A DNA stretch of 64,000 nt from Paraburkholderia flagellata (GTDB lineage Bacteria; Pseudomonadota; Gammaproteobacteria; Burkholderiales; Burkholderiaceae): the NCBI RefSeq assembly GCF_021390645.1, contig NZ_JAJEJT010000003.1, positions 1,240,001 through 1,304,000 of the forward strand, written 5' to 3'. Position 1 is the stretch's first letter, and every line of letters begins with the position of its first letter. The notes beneath the pieces are model-generated. The model was not told the DNA's origin. It did not search any database and saw nothing but the letters and a program-made list of their open reading frames with translations. The translations under genes were made by a program, and so were the position numbers. Of the stretch, positions 8,516 to 17,159 are shown piece by piece.

Positions 8516-9618
8516 ACGGTATGCGCTTCGCCGCAGAGGCCGCGCGGCCGCTCGACGCGATTCCCGATGCGCACGACGCAAAGGCACAGATGCACGCCTA
8601 CGCGCGTCTCACGCGCCGCCGCGTGCTGTGCCTCGCAGCGGTCGCCGCGCTGATCGTCGCCTCGCTGCTGTTCGACCTCAGCTCCGGCCCTTCGGGCCTG
8701 CCCATCGCGACCTTGCTGCGCACGATCTTCCTGCCCGCCTCGGCGGACCCCGCCAATAGCGTGATCGTCTGGCAGATCCGCCTGCCGTATGCGGTCATGG
8801 CGCTCGTGGTCGGCGCCTCGCTCGGCATTTCGGGCGCGGAAATGCAGACGATCCTCAACAATCCGCTCGCGAGCCCCTATACGCTGGGCGTTTCGGCGGC
8901 GGCGGCGTTCGGCGCGTCGCTCGCCATCGTGCTCGATGTGGCGATTCCGGGCGTTGCGCAAACGTGGATCGTTTCGGCCAACGCGTTCGTGTTCGCGTTT
9001 GCTTCGGCGCTGCTGCTCGATTTCGTCGCGCGCTGGCGCGGCATGAGCACGGCGGGCGTCGTGCTGATGGGCATCGCGCTCGTGTTCTCGTTTCATGCGC
9101 TGGTCGAGTTGATGCAGTTCATCGCCTCCGCCGACGCGCTGCAAGGCCTCGTGTTCTGGACGCTCGGTTCGCTCGCACGAGCCGACTGGCCGAAGATCGG
9201 CGTGCTCACGGCGGCGCTCGCGCTCGCCGTGCCGTTCTCGATGCGCAACGCGTGGACGCTCACCGCGCTGCGCCTGGGCGAAGAGCGCGCGGCGAGCTTC
9301 GGCATCGACGTGCGGCGGCTGCGGCTTGGCACGCTGTTGCGCGTGTCGGCGCTGTCGGCGCTCGCCGTGTCGTTCGTCGGCACTATTGGTTTTGTCGGGC
9401 TGATCGCGCCGCATATCGCGCGCACGCTGTTCGGCGAGGATCATCGCTTCTATCTGCCGGGCAGCCTGCTGCTCGGCGCGCTGATGCTTTCGCTCGCCTC
9501 CATTGCCTCGAAGCTGCTTGTGCCGGGCGTGCTCATTCCCGTGGGGATCGTCACGGCGCTCGTGGGCATTCCGCTCTTTCTCGGCATCGTCGTGCGCTCG
9601 CAGGGGATGTCGCAATGA
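8512..9618 (+). CDS. FecCD-family ABC transporter permease
   Basis: A 368-residue inner-membrane permease with about ten hydrophobic segments. The family landmarks are RLPYAVMALVVGASLGISGAEMQTILNNPLASPYTLGVSAAAAFG and, late in the protein, FVGTIGFVGLIAPHIARTLFGEDHR, the stretch that contacts the ATPase. The N-terminal 40 residues before the first membrane segment are longer than usual. The ATG at 8512 overlaps the stop of the binding-protein gene, and the gene's own stop overlaps the ATPase start in the same way. It forms the dimeric channel of the importer. Confidence 0.95.
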   Translation: MNGMRFAAEAARPLDAIPDAHDAKAQMHAYARLTRRRVLCLAAVAALIVASLLFDLSSGPSGLPIATLLRTIFLPASADPANSVIVWQIRLPYAVMALVVGASLGISGAEMQTILNNPLASPYTLGVSAAAAFGASLAIVLDVAIPGVAQTWIVSANAFVFAFASALLLDFVARWRGMSTAGVVLMGIALVFSFHALVELMQFIASADALQGLVFWTLGSLARADWPKIGVLTAALALAVPFSMRNAWTLTALRLGEERAASFGIDVRRLRLGTLLRVSALSALAVSFVGTIGFVGLIAPHIARTLFGEDHRFYLPGSLLLGALMLSLASIASKLLVPGVLIPVGIVTALVGIPLFLGIVVRSQGMSQ

Positions 9619-10442
9619 GCGGACTGTCGATTCACGCGCTTTCGGTGCGCTACGGCAAGCGCGAGGTGCTGAGCGAATTGAGCGCCGGGCCGCTCGCGCG
9701 CGGCGAGATCACGGCGCTGCTCGGGCCGAACGGCAGCGGCAAATCCACTTTGCTGCGCACGCTGGCGGGCCTGAACGCGCCGCGCAGCGGCTCGCTCACG
9801 CTCGATGACGCACCGCTCACGCTGACAGCCGCGGGCGCTCGCTCGCACAGCGTGGTCTATCTGCCGCAGGCGTTGCCGGCTGGCGTGCGTCTCGCGGTGC
9901 TTGAGTCGGTCGTGGTGGCCACGCGCGCGGGGCGCGCTCCGGCATCGCACTTTGGCGGGTCGCGCGGTTCGTCCGCAGCGCAAATCGCCCACGCGCATGC
10001 GGTGCTCGAGCGGCTTGGCATCGCTGCGCTCGCTGGCCGCTCCCTCGACGAGCTTTCGGGCGGGCAGCGCCAGTTGGTGGGCATCGCCCAGGCGCTGGTG
10101 CGCGATCCGCAGGTGCTGCTGCTCGACGAGCCGTGCTCCGCGCTCGACCTCAATCACCAGTTCCAGGTGATGCAGGTGCTGCGCGACGTGACTCGCGAGC
10201 GCGCGATCGTCACGGTGGTCGTGCTGCACGACATCAACGCGGCCGTTCGTTCCTGCGACCGCGCGATGCTGCTGCATCGAGGGCGCATTGCGCGCCAGGG
10301 CGTTCCGGCCGAGGTCGTCACTGCCGATAGCCTCGCCGAAGTGTTCAGCGTCCGCGCACGCATCGAGCCATGCTCGCGCGGACAGCTTCAGGTTCTGATC
10401 GACGGTCTCGCCGGTCAGCAGGGCATCGCCAGCCGCCACTAG
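9615..10442 (+). CDS. ABC transporter ATP-binding protein of the iron-siderophore/cobalamin importer
   Basis: The 275-residue ATPase has Walker A LLGPNGSGKSTLLRT, a Q-loop near YLPQAL, the ABC signature LSGGQRQLVGIAQAL, Walker B VLLLDEPCSALD and the switch histidine in VVLHDIN. This is the FecE/BtuD arrangement. The ATG at 9615 overlaps the permease stop (ATGA); the same frame runs open much further upstream through the permease gene, but that part is not coding. It drives transport through the FecCD-type permease. Confidence 0.95.
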   Translation: MSGLSIHALSVRYGKREVLSELSAGPLARGEITALLGPNGSGKSTLLRTLAGLNAPRSGSLTLDDAPLTLTAAGARSHSVVYLPQALPAGVRLAVLESVVVATRAGRAPASHFGGSRGSSAAQIAHAHAVLERLGIAALAGRSLDELSGGQRQLVGIAQALVRDPQVLLLDEPCSALDLNHQFQVMQVLRDVTRERAIVTVVVLHDINAAVRSCDRAMLLHRGRIARQGVPAEVVTADSLAEVFSVRARIEPCSRGQLQVLIDGLAGQQGIASRH

Positions 10443-10500
10443 CGCGGCCCAGCCAGCCCGTTCAATCCGCCGTTTCGGCGCGCGTCTTCACGACGCCGGA

Positions 10501-10525
10501 CCGCATTCGCACCACGCGAATGCGG
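10501..10525. terminator. Perfect 10-bp hairpin between the ABC operon and the porin
   Basis: CCGCATTCGC (10501-10510) and GCGAATGCGG (10516-10525) pair perfectly around a 5-nt loop. No T-run follows, so it is not a classical intrinsic terminator. It may end or attenuate the importer transcript, protect its 3' end, or bind a regulator upstream of the porin. Confidence 0.45.
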
Positions 10526-10590
10526 GGCCGGGTCGCGCGCTGCGCGGCCATCGCTACACGCAAAACTCGTGACAACTCGAAGGAAAAACA

Positions 10591-11730
10591 ATGAAAAAGA
10601 CGCTCGTTGCGGCAGCCCTCGCCGCGGCCTATGCATGCGGGGCCCACGCACAAAGCAGTGTGACGCTTTACGGTGTGATCGACGCCGGCCTCTCGTACAA
10701 CAGCAACGCCGGCGGCCATAGCCTCTTCGCGGCTGGCAGCGGCAACGTCACGGGCAGTCACTGGGGTTTGACCGGCAGCGAGGACCTGGGCGGCGGCACG
10801 CACGCCATCTTTCGCCTGGAGAGCGGCTTCAGCGTGACGAACGGCACGCTGCGCCAGGGCGGCCGCATGTTCGGCTACCAGGCCTATGCAGGCCTCGAAA
10901 ACAATCGCTACGGCGTGCTCACGCTGGGCCGTCAATATGACTCCGTGGTCGACTATCTCGCGCCGCTCAGCTTCACGGGGCGTCATCCGGGCGGCAACAA
11001 TCTCTCGGCTCACCCGTACGACAACGACAACCTCAACAACTCGTTTCGTGTGAACAACGCGGTCAAGTATGCGAGCGCAAACTATGGCGGCGCGAAATTC
11101 GGCGCGCTCTACGGGTTCTCGAACGAAGCGGGCGGCTTCGACGACAACCGCCTCTATAGTTTCGGCGCGTCGTACGATTTCGGCGGATTCGAGTTCGGCG
11201 CGGGCTACCTGCAAGCGAACAACGGCGGCAGCAGCAACACTAACGGCGCGCTCACGCTCACCGACCGCACGTTCATCGCGGCTCAGCAGCGCACTTATGG
11301 CGCGGGTGTGAACTACGTCACGCGCAATGCGCGCTTCGGCTTTGTGTGGACCCGCACGCAACTGGGCGGCCTCGACACGATCAATGGCGCGAACAGCCTC
11401 GGCCTCGTGCAGAACGGGCAGGGCGCGAGCTTCAGCAACTACGAGGCGAACGCGAGCTACATGTTCACGCCGCAATTCAGCCTGAACGGCGCGTACACCT
11501 ACACGCAGGGCGCGCTGTCGAGTTCAGGCGGCGAGCATCATCCGCGCTGGCACGAGGTGTCGGTGCAGGCCGACTACTTCCTTTCGAAGCGCACCGACGT
11601 CTATGCGCAGGCGAGCTACCAGCACATCAGCGCGGACGGATCGGGTCTGGGGGCGGATATCAGCGGGCAGTCGCCGTCGTCGACGAATCGGCAGACGGTC
11701 GTTGCGGTCGGCATGCGGCACCGGTTCTGA
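10591..11730 (+). CDS. Gram-negative trimeric porin (Burkholderia OmpC-like)
   Basis: A 379-residue outer-membrane beta-barrel. The signal peptide (MKKTLVAAALAAAYACGAHAQ) is followed by SSVTLYGVIDAGLSYNS, the standard first strand of betaproteobacterial porins. Repeated features are WGLTGSEDLGGGTHAIFRLE, the constriction-loop region around FGYQAYAGLENNRYGVLTLGRQYD, and the terminal MRHRF with the C-terminal phenylalanine needed for barrel assembly. GAAGGAAAAAC lies before the ATG. The gene follows the ABC importer by 148 bp on the same strand, so co-regulation is possible. Such porins are general diffusion pores; specificity is unknown. Confidence 0.95.
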   Translation: MKKTLVAAALAAAYACGAHAQSSVTLYGVIDAGLSYNSNAGGHSLFAAGSGNVTGSHWGLTGSEDLGGGTHAIFRLESGFSVTNGTLRQGGRMFGYQAYAGLENNRYGVLTLGRQYDSVVDYLAPLSFTGRHPGGNNLSAHPYDNDNLNNSFRVNNAVKYASANYGGAKFGALYGFSNEAGGFDDNRLYSFGASYDFGGFEFGAGYLQANNGGSSNTNGALTLTDRTFIAAQQRTYGAGVNYVTRNARFGFVWTRTQLGGLDTINGANSLGLVQNGQGASFSNYEANASYMFTPQFSLNGAYTYTQGALSSSGGEHHPRWHEVSVQADYFLSKRTDVYAQASYQHISADGSGLGADISGQSPSSTNRQTVVAVGMRHRF

Positions 11731-11752
11731 ACGAGGCGCAGCCTGAAACTGC

Positions 11753-12253
11753 CTAAAGCAGGCTGGCAACGCTGACGATGCTGCTTGCGCCGGCGTCCGC
11801 GCTGACACTGGCGCCGGCGAGCATCGTTCCACGGCACGCAGGCGCGCCGCAGCGGCAGGTGTATTCGCGCACATTGTCTTCGCAGGCGTCGTCGGGCAAC
11901 TGGAGCGCGTAATCGATGAATAGCTCTTCGCCTGGCAGGATGTCGCGGCACGCGTCGATGAATACGTGGCCGTCTATTTCGACGGTTTCGCAGTTTGCCT
12001 GGCACGCGTGATTGAGCCAGCGCGCCCAGTTGCCGCCCTGGCCGCCGTCTATCACGCGGCCATCGGAAAGGCCGAAGAGAAACGTATGCGCGCCGTCTTC
12101 ACGCAGACGATAGCGCCTCGCCGCGCTGCGCCAGCTCATGATCTTGCCTTTGTATTCGAAGATGCGCTCGCCCGCCCGCAGGGGGCGCAATGCGTAGACG
12201 CCTTTTCCGTGCACCGGCGACTGCCGGACAGTCATTCGTTTGCTCATGGCCAT
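11753..12253 (-). CDS. SET-domain protein, putative lysine methyltransferase
   Basis: The 166-residue protein is a minimal SET domain. RQSPVHGKGVYALRPLRAGERIFEYKG is the N-terminal SET motif, NHACQANCE corresponds to the NHSCxPN pseudoknot element, EELFIDYAL to the second, and YTCRCGAPACRGTM is the post-SET zinc/cysteine motif. SET proteins transfer methyl groups from S-adenosylmethionine to protein lysines; bacterial targets are mostly unknown. The start at 12253 is used, with another Met two codons later; upstream codons in frame look non-coding. It is convergent with the porin and stands alone. Confidence 0.88.
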   Translation of the reverse strand: MAMSKRMTVRQSPVHGKGVYALRPLRAGERIFEYKGKIMSWRSAARRYRLREDGAHTFLFGLSDGRVIDGGQGGNWARWLNHACQANCETVEIDGHVFIDACRDILPGEELFIDYALQLPDDACEDNVREYTCRCGAPACRGTMLAGASVSADAGASSIVSVASLL

Positions 12254-12473
12254 CTTCGCGCGCGTGGAACGCGTGCAGTATAAGCGGCCTGGATGAAAGC
12301 GAGTGATGAAAATGCATATGGGCGTTGACGGTGCCTCGTGCGCATTCACACGTTGCGTGCACCGTGTTGAAGCAGACCGCCCCCGGGCTTGCCGTTGTTA
12401 CCCCACAGTTGACCTCGCGGGCAGGATCAGGGCAACATACCCGGGTTTCCGGATCCAATTCTAGAGTGGGCAT

Positions 12474-12929
12474 ATGGCAAGCACGAATGAGCCAGGCGCA
12501 GACGCCTCGTTGACCTATCGGCTGAAGGCATTGACCAAGATCGCCGATCGTATGAGCAGTGAGATGTCGCGCGACAAGCTGGGTGTGCCGTATCCGGAGG
12601 CGAGCATCATCGCCGCGATCGGCACATTCGGGCCGCAAACCGTGATGGACATCTCGCGGCGCGCCAACCTCGACAAGAGCCAGGCGAGCCGCACGGTCGA
12701 AGCCATGCTTTCGAAGGAGATACTCGCGCGCACGGGTAACGACAAGGACGGGCGCAGCGTCATCATTTCGCTCACCGCCGAAGGCCGCAAGATTTTCAAG
12801 AAGATCGGCCCGACGTTGGACAAGCGCGACAGCGACCTTTACCACGGGCTGAACGAGGCCGAGCGCGTCGCGCTGCGCTTTCTTCTCGACAAGGTCCTCG
12901 CATCACACGGCTGGGACGCCACGCCCTGA
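12474..12929 (+). CDS. MarR family transcriptional regulator
   Basis: The 151-residue winged-helix protein carries the family core: VMDISRRANLDKSQASRTVEAMLSKEIL (recognition helix) followed by the wing RTGNDKDGRSVIISLTAEG. The N- and C-terminal helices form the dimer interface. It is a single gene with no adjacent target on the same strand; the nearest divergent gene is the SET protein at 12253, so control of that gene or of a distant one are both possible. The effector is unknown. Confidence 0.92.
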   Translation: MASTNEPGADASLTYRLKALTKIADRMSSEMSRDKLGVPYPEASIIAAIGTFGPQTVMDISRRANLDKSQASRTVEAMLSKEILARTGNDKDGRSVIISLTAEGRKIFKKIGPTLDKRDSDLYHGLNEAERVALRFLLDKVLASHGWDATP

Positions 12930-13190
12930 TCGCCCCTTATCCGTGCATGGCTTCCCGGCACGCGATCAGTCATTGAATTGTCATCAAACTGCCGCCGCGA
13001 GACGTATCGCCGTTTCGTGGCGGACCAGGCGTTAACGCCCAGTGGCGCCTGAACATAAAAGAATGGCATTTGAAGCAAAAAGCGCTTCTCTCGATTGCCG
13101 TATTGTTCGCTCACATTGAAAAGCATGCCGTGCCGCCCAAACCGTCGGCAGCCGCATGCGGATCCATTTTTTCTTTGGAGCGGGACTGAA

Positions 13191-13382
13191 ATGAGAGACA
13201 TCATCGCGGAAAGCCAGGAGACGAGCACCCAGAATCGCGCACCGAGCGCTGTGCCATGCAGCGGGACGGGTCGCGCAAGCCAAAGCGCCGCAGCGCGCTC
13301 ACCGTCGAACTGGGCGTGGGCGACGCCGACCAGCCAGTACGACTGGATGGACGGCCACGCGCCGTTCGCGCTACTCGACTAG
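13191..13382 (+). CDS. Small hypothetical protein
   Basis: A 63-codon frame starting at 13191, with TTGGAG about 10 bp upstream. It begins MRDIIAESQETSTQNR, is rich in Ser and Ala, and ends with an aromatic stretch (NWAWATPTSQYDWMDG). It has no signal peptide, membrane segment or motif that I recognise. The ribosome site is the main reason for listing it. Confidence 0.35.
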   Translation: MRDIIAESQETSTQNRAPSAVPCSGTGRASQSAAARSPSNWAWATPTSQYDWMDGHAPFALLD

Positions 13383-13533
13383 CTCAAACGTGTCAATGAT
13401 CTGGAGACCGATGTGCTCCATTAAGCGATCGTTTGCGACAGGATGTCGCGAGCGATGGGATTATTTCGGCACTATAGTTGACTTGTCACGTAGATGAAAG
13501 TCGGCGGCTGGCAGCGCCGGAATGGAGGCAACA

Positions 13534-13848
13534 ATGTTCAATAACATCGGCGAAACGTATCTGGACCTGGTGGGCGACCGCACGCGCGTGCAAACCGCGC
13601 GAGTCACGCAGACGCTAATCGTGAAGGACAGACTGGGCAGCCAGCTTCTGCTGGTTACCCAGCAGGGCAAGCCGCAGTCCGCGTTTCCGGCGACGGATCG
13701 CAATATCAGGGTGGTTTTGGGCGCGGGCTTGCGCATACACGAATACGTCATGCTCGACGGCCAGATCGACTATCAGGAAATCGCCGAAAGCCGGGAACAT
13801 TTCGAAAGCGCGGCCGAAGACATCGCCTTCGGTGCCGCGCATGCCTAG
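13534..13848 (+). CDS. Hypothetical protein
   Basis: A 104-residue protein of unknown function. The start at 13534 is preferred over an in-frame ATG at 13522 because GGAGG (13524-13528) sits 5 bp before it. The sequence alternates hydrophobic and polar residues (TRVTQTLIVKDRLGSQLLLVTQQG, and IRVVLGAGLRIHEYVMLDG), suggesting a small beta-rich domain. No transmembrane segment is visible. Its stop abuts the stop of the convergent VOC gene. No function can be assigned. Confidence 0.6.
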   Translation: MFNNIGETYLDLVGDRTRVQTARVTQTLIVKDRLGSQLLLVTQQGKPQSAFPATDRNIRVVLGAGLRIHEYVMLDGQIDYQEIAESREHFESAAEDIAFGAAHA

Positions 13849-14262
13849 TCACGACTGCTTCGGCGCCTGAATCATCTTCCAGCCATTGCCGGCAGGGTCT
13901 CGAAAGCCAGCGTCCACGCTGCCGTAGCGGTCAACGGGCTCCTGGGTAAATTCCACGCCCAAGGCCATCAGACGTTCGTAGCTGGCGCGGCAGTCCGCCA
14001 CGGCGAGCACGAGGGGCGGCATGGCGCCTTTGGCGACCATGGCCCGAAGCGTTTGCGCGGTGGCCTCATCGTGAACGGGTGGCCCTGGCAGGAAGAGCCC
14101 GAGCTGGAACGAGGGCTGCTCCGGGTGCTGAACCGTGAGCCAGCGGTACGTCCCGTTGCGCACATCGGTATGCACGCGAAATCCCAGCTTGTCGACGTAG
14201 AACCTGAGCGCCTCGTCCTGGTCGTCGACGTACACCCCCACCACATTGATACCCTGATTCAT
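13849..14262 (-). CDS. VOC family (glyoxalase/dioxygenase fold) protein
   Basis: A 137-residue vicinal-oxygen-chelate protein: VVGVYVDDQDEALRFYVDKLGFRVHTDV is the first beta-alpha-beta module, and RYGSVDAGFRDPAGNGWKMIQ the closing strand with a conserved DPxGN. A metal-binding His/Glu set is not fully evident, so it may be a binding protein rather than an enzyme. GGGAGG precedes the start at 14262. The AraC regulator lies 40 bp upstream on the same strand, a pairing often seen for small VOC proteins, so the two are probably co-transcribed. Confidence 0.9.
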   Translation of the reverse strand: MNQGINVVGVYVDDQDEALRFYVDKLGFRVHTDVRNGTYRWLTVQHPEQPSFQLGLFLPGPPVHDEATAQTLRAMVAKGAMPPLVLAVADCRASYERLMALGVEFTQEPVDRYGSVDAGFRDPAGNGWKMIQAPKQS

Positions 14263-14302
14263 AACACCTCCCTGGTTGATATCCACACTTCAGGACCGCA
14301 CT

Positions 14303-14836
14303 TCAGGGCCGCACTTTAGCTTTGCCCGCGCGCCGGCGCTTCTCCAAAACTGCTGTGGTGAGATCGGGGCGCTGCGCGGCCTTGAGCACGCAGGCGGGTA
14401 CGCGGTCGATTTCGGGCAGGTTGGCCCGCGCCTGAACGCGCATGGCGCTAGGACTTGAGCCGGTCACGTCGCGAAAGGTGCGGCCAAAGGTGCCAAGACT
14501 CTCCCAGCCGGTGGCGAAGGCGATATCCGTGATGTCGAGTTCGGTGTCGCGCAGCAGGGTGGTGGCCTGCTCGATGCGCCGTGTGAGCAGATAACGATGC
14601 GGCGGGAGGCCGAAGGCGCGCTTGAAGGAGCGCGCGAAATGCGCTTCGGAAATGCCGCTGACCTCGGCCAGGCGCTTGACGGGCCACGCCTCGTGGGAGG
14701 CGGCGTCCATGCGGTCTTTTGCGCGCAATAGGCGGCGCAGCAGAGCCGGGTCCTGAAGGGGTTCGGCCTCGGGCGGTTCAGGCTGCGCGTGGTTGACGGT
14801 GAGTGCGCCGGAGGTGAGGGCTGCTCTAGTCGACAT
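14303..14836 (-). CDS. Short AraC family transcriptional regulator
   Basis: The 177-residue protein consists almost only of the AraC DNA-binding domain: WPVKRLAEVSGISEAHFARSFKRAFGLPPHRYLLTRRI, then ITDIAFATGWESLGTFGRTFRDVTGSSPSAMR. The usual N-terminal ligand domain is missing, as in the SoxS/Rob-like short class, and a basic tail of about 40 residues follows. A Met eight codons upstream (14860) is an alternative start. Gene order with the VOC protein suggests it regulates that gene. Confidence 0.9.
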   Translation of the reverse strand: MSTRAALTSGALTVNHAQPEPPEAEPLQDPALLRRLLRAKDRMDAASHEAWPVKRLAEVSGISEAHFARSFKRAFGLPPHRYLLTRRIEQATTLLRDTELDITDIAFATGWESLGTFGRTFRDVTGSSPSAMRVQARANLPEIDRVPACVLKAAQRPDLTTAVLEKRRRAGKAKVRP

Positions 14837-14891
14837 GCGTTCATCTGAAGTGGGCGGCATGCCGGTAGTTTAGGCCCAACCGCGGGCCGCC

Positions 14892-15659
14892 TTACTTCAG
14901 CCGCCCCGCCAGGAACTGCTGCAGCCGCTCGCTGCGCGGCGCATTGAGCACTTCCTTTGGGTCGCCTTGCTCTTCGATCTTCCCCTTGTGCAGAAACACG
15001 ACGTGATTCGAAACGTTGCGCGCAAAGCCCATTTCGTGCGTGACGACGATCATCGTGCGGCCTTCCTCCGCGAGCTTTTGCATGACCTTGAGCACTTCGC
15101 CCACGAGTTCGGGGTCGAGCGCGGAGGTGGGCTCGTCGAACAGCATCACTTCGGGCTCCATTGCCAGCGCGCGGGCGATCGCCACGCGCTGCTGCTGGCC
15201 GCCGGAAAGGTGCGACGGGTACTTGTGCTCGACACCGGCAGCCAGGCCTACCTTGTCGAGGTATTTGCGCGCGCGTGCCTCGGCTTCGCTGCGGCTCAGT
15301 CCAAGCACGCTGAGCGGCGCCTCGATGATGTTCTCCAGCACGGTCATGTGCGCCCAGAGATTGAAATGCTGGAACACCATCGAAAGGCGCGTGCGCATCT
15401 TCTGGAGCTGCTTCGGATCGCTCACGCGCAGCGCGCCACCGCGGTCCGCGCTCGTGCGGATTTCCTCGCCATTGAGCGTGATGCGTCCCGAGCAGGGCGA
15501 TTCGAGAAAGTTAATGCAGCGCAGAAACGTGCTCTTTCCCGAACCGCTCGATCCGATCAGGCTGATCACGTCGCCAGCCTTTGCCTTGAGCGATACGCCC
15601 TTCAAAACCTCGTTCTCGCCGAACTTCTTGTGCAGGTCGTCGACAATCAGCTTGTACAT
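14892..15659 (-). CDS. Polar amino-acid ABC transporter ATP-binding protein (HisP/GlnQ type)
   Basis: A 255-residue ATPase with Walker A LIGSSGSGKSTFLRC, the signature LSGGQQQRVAIARALAMEP, Walker B VMLFDEPTSALDPELV and the switch VVTHEMGFAR. The insertion with RTSADRGGALRVSDPKQL is typical of the histidine/lysine/arginine group. It is the last gene of an importer operon ordered binding protein, permease, permease, ATPase. The operon diverges from hutH-hutU, suggesting histidine import, though related systems also take lysine, arginine or ornithine. Confidence 0.95.
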   Translation of the reverse strand: MYKLIVDDLHKKFGENEVLKGVSLKAKAGDVISLIGSSGSGKSTFLRCINFLESPCSGRITLNGEEIRTSADRGGALRVSDPKQLQKMRTRLSMVFQHFNLWAHMTVLENIIEAPLSVLGLSRSEAEARARKYLDKVGLAAGVEHKYPSHLSGGQQQRVAIARALAMEPEVMLFDEPTSALDPELVGEVLKVMQKLAEEGRTMIVVTHEMGFARNVSNHVVFLHKGKIEEQGDPKEVLNAPRSERLQQFLAGRLK

Positions 15660-15694
15660 ATTCGGTTTACTCCATCAGGACTGCGGGAAATTCT

Positions 15695-16408
15695 TTAGTG
15701 GCCTTGCGGCTTCAGGTAGGCCAGCACACGGGTTTCGAGGCGACGGAAACCCCAGATCAGGGCGAAGACGATCGACGCATAAAGCGCCGCTGCGATGCCG
15801 TACGCCTGAAACGTCATATAGGTGGCGGAATTCGCGTCGCGCGCCACCTTCAGGATGTCGGGCACGGTCGCGGTGAACGCGAGCGTCGTCGCGTGCAGCA
15901 TGAGGATCACCTCGTTGCTGTACGAGGGCAGGGCGCGGCGCAACGCGGAAGGCAGGATGATGCGCGTGTAGACCTTCGTCTTCGACATGCCATAGGCCTG
16001 GGCTGCTTCGATCTCGCCGTACGAGGTTTCGCGAATCGCGCCCGCGAAGATTTCGGTGGCATAGGCGCACTCGTTCAATGCAAACGCCAGCAGCGTGCAA
16101 TTCATGGCACTGCGAAAGAAGTCGCCAAGAACCGGATTGGCATGCACGAAGTGCAGGCTGTAGAGGCCGGTGTAGCAGAGCAGCAACTGCACGTAGAGCG
16201 GTGTGCCGCGGAATACGTAGGTGTAGACCCACACCGGCCGCGAGATCCACCGGTTGCGCGACGCGCGCGCGATGGCGAGCGGCACGGCAAGCAGGAAGCC
16301 CGCCACGATCGAAACAACCAGCAGCCAGAGCGTGATGACGAGGCCGCTGGAGTTGAAGCCGTCGCTGTACAGATAATTGGGCCAGTATTGACGAAGCAGT
16401 TCGATCAC
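15695..16408 (-). CDS. Polar amino-acid ABC transporter permease (HisM type)
   Basis: A 237-residue inner-membrane permease with about five membrane segments. The family loop that docks on the ATPase reads EIEAAQAYGMSKTKVYTRIILPSALRRALPSYSNEVILMLHAT. Its GTG start at 16408 overlaps the stop of the upstream permease (GTGA). YVFRGTPLYVQLLL is the RGTP motif conserved in amino-acid permeases. Confidence 0.95.
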   Translation of the reverse strand: MIELLRQYWPNYLYSDGFNSSGLVITLWLLVVSIVAGFLLAVPLAIARASRNRWISRPVWVYTYVFRGTPLYVQLLLCYTGLYSLHFVHANPVLGDFFRSAMNCTLLAFALNECAYATEIFAGAIRETSYGEIEAAQAYGMSKTKVYTRIILPSALRRALPSYSNEVILMLHATTLAFTATVPDILKVARDANSATYMTFQAYGIAAALYASIVFALIWGFRRLETRVLAYLKPQGH

Positions 16409-17094
16409 AGCGCTGCCCTCCGCACACCGGTCGAATAGCGCTTTTCGAGGCGGTGCAATGCCAGATTGGAAACCGTGGTGATGGCGAGATAGATCGCGCC
16501 GGTCACGAGCGTGAAAAAGAAGAACGCCTGGGTGGCCTTGCCCGCGTCCTGCGCGGCCTTCACCACATCGGCCAAGCCGATGATCGAAACGAGCGCCGTG
16601 GCCTTCACGAGCACCTGCCAGTTATTGCCGATGCCGGGCAACGCGAAGCGCATCATCTGCGGGAACAGGATGCGCGTGAACACGCGCGTGGAACTCATGC
16701 CGTATGCGAAGCCCGCTTCGATCTGTCCGCGCGGAACGGCGAGAAACGCGCCACGGAAGGTCTCGGTGAAATACGCGCCGTAAATGAAGCCGAGCGTGAT
16801 GACGCCGGCCACGAACGGGTCAATGTCGATCTGATCCATGCCCATCATGTCGGTCACGTCGTTGAGCCAGATCTGGATGCTGTAGAAGAGCAGCAGCATG
16901 AGCACGAGGTCGGGCACCGCGCGAATGAGCGTGGTGTACGCCGTGCCGATACGCGCGAGCGCGCGGTTGGGCGAGAGCTTCGCGGCAGCGCCCGCAAGCC
17001 CGAGCACAAACGCGGCGCCGAGCGAGAGCACCGCGAGCTTGATGGTTTCCCACGTGCCCGCGAGGAGCAGCGGGCCGAAGCCTTGAAAGACCAT
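16405..17094 (-). CDS. Polar amino-acid ABC transporter permease (HisQ type)
   Basis: A 229-residue permease paired with the HisM-type gene. It shows RAVPDLVLMLLLFYSIQIWLND and the docking loop GQIEAGFAYGMSSTRVFTRILFPQMMRFALPGIGNNWQVLVKAT. The start at 17094 (MVFQGFGPLLLAGTW) is the usual HisQ beginning, just downstream of the binding-protein gene. The two permeases form the heterodimeric channel. Confidence 0.95.
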   Translation of the reverse strand: MVFQGFGPLLLAGTWETIKLAVLSLGAAFVLGLAGAAAKLSPNRALARIGTAYTTLIRAVPDLVLMLLLFYSIQIWLNDVTDMMGMDQIDIDPFVAGVITLGFIYGAYFTETFRGAFLAVPRGQIEAGFAYGMSSTRVFTRILFPQMMRFALPGIGNNWQVLVKATALVSIIGLADVVKAAQDAGKATQAFFFFTLVTGAIYLAITTVSNLALHRLEKRYSTGVRRAAL

Positions 17095-17159
17095 GGAAGA
17101 ATGTCCTCGTTCAGGGGAGTAGCGCTCCCCTTTGTTGTTGCAGGAGAAGACTGCGGCGC

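Noticed and set aside
8964-9614. Upstream extension of the importer ATPase frame through the permease gene
   Set aside because: The extension is low-complexity Arg/Ala-rich sequence; the ATPase family begins at 9615 with an ATGA overlap.
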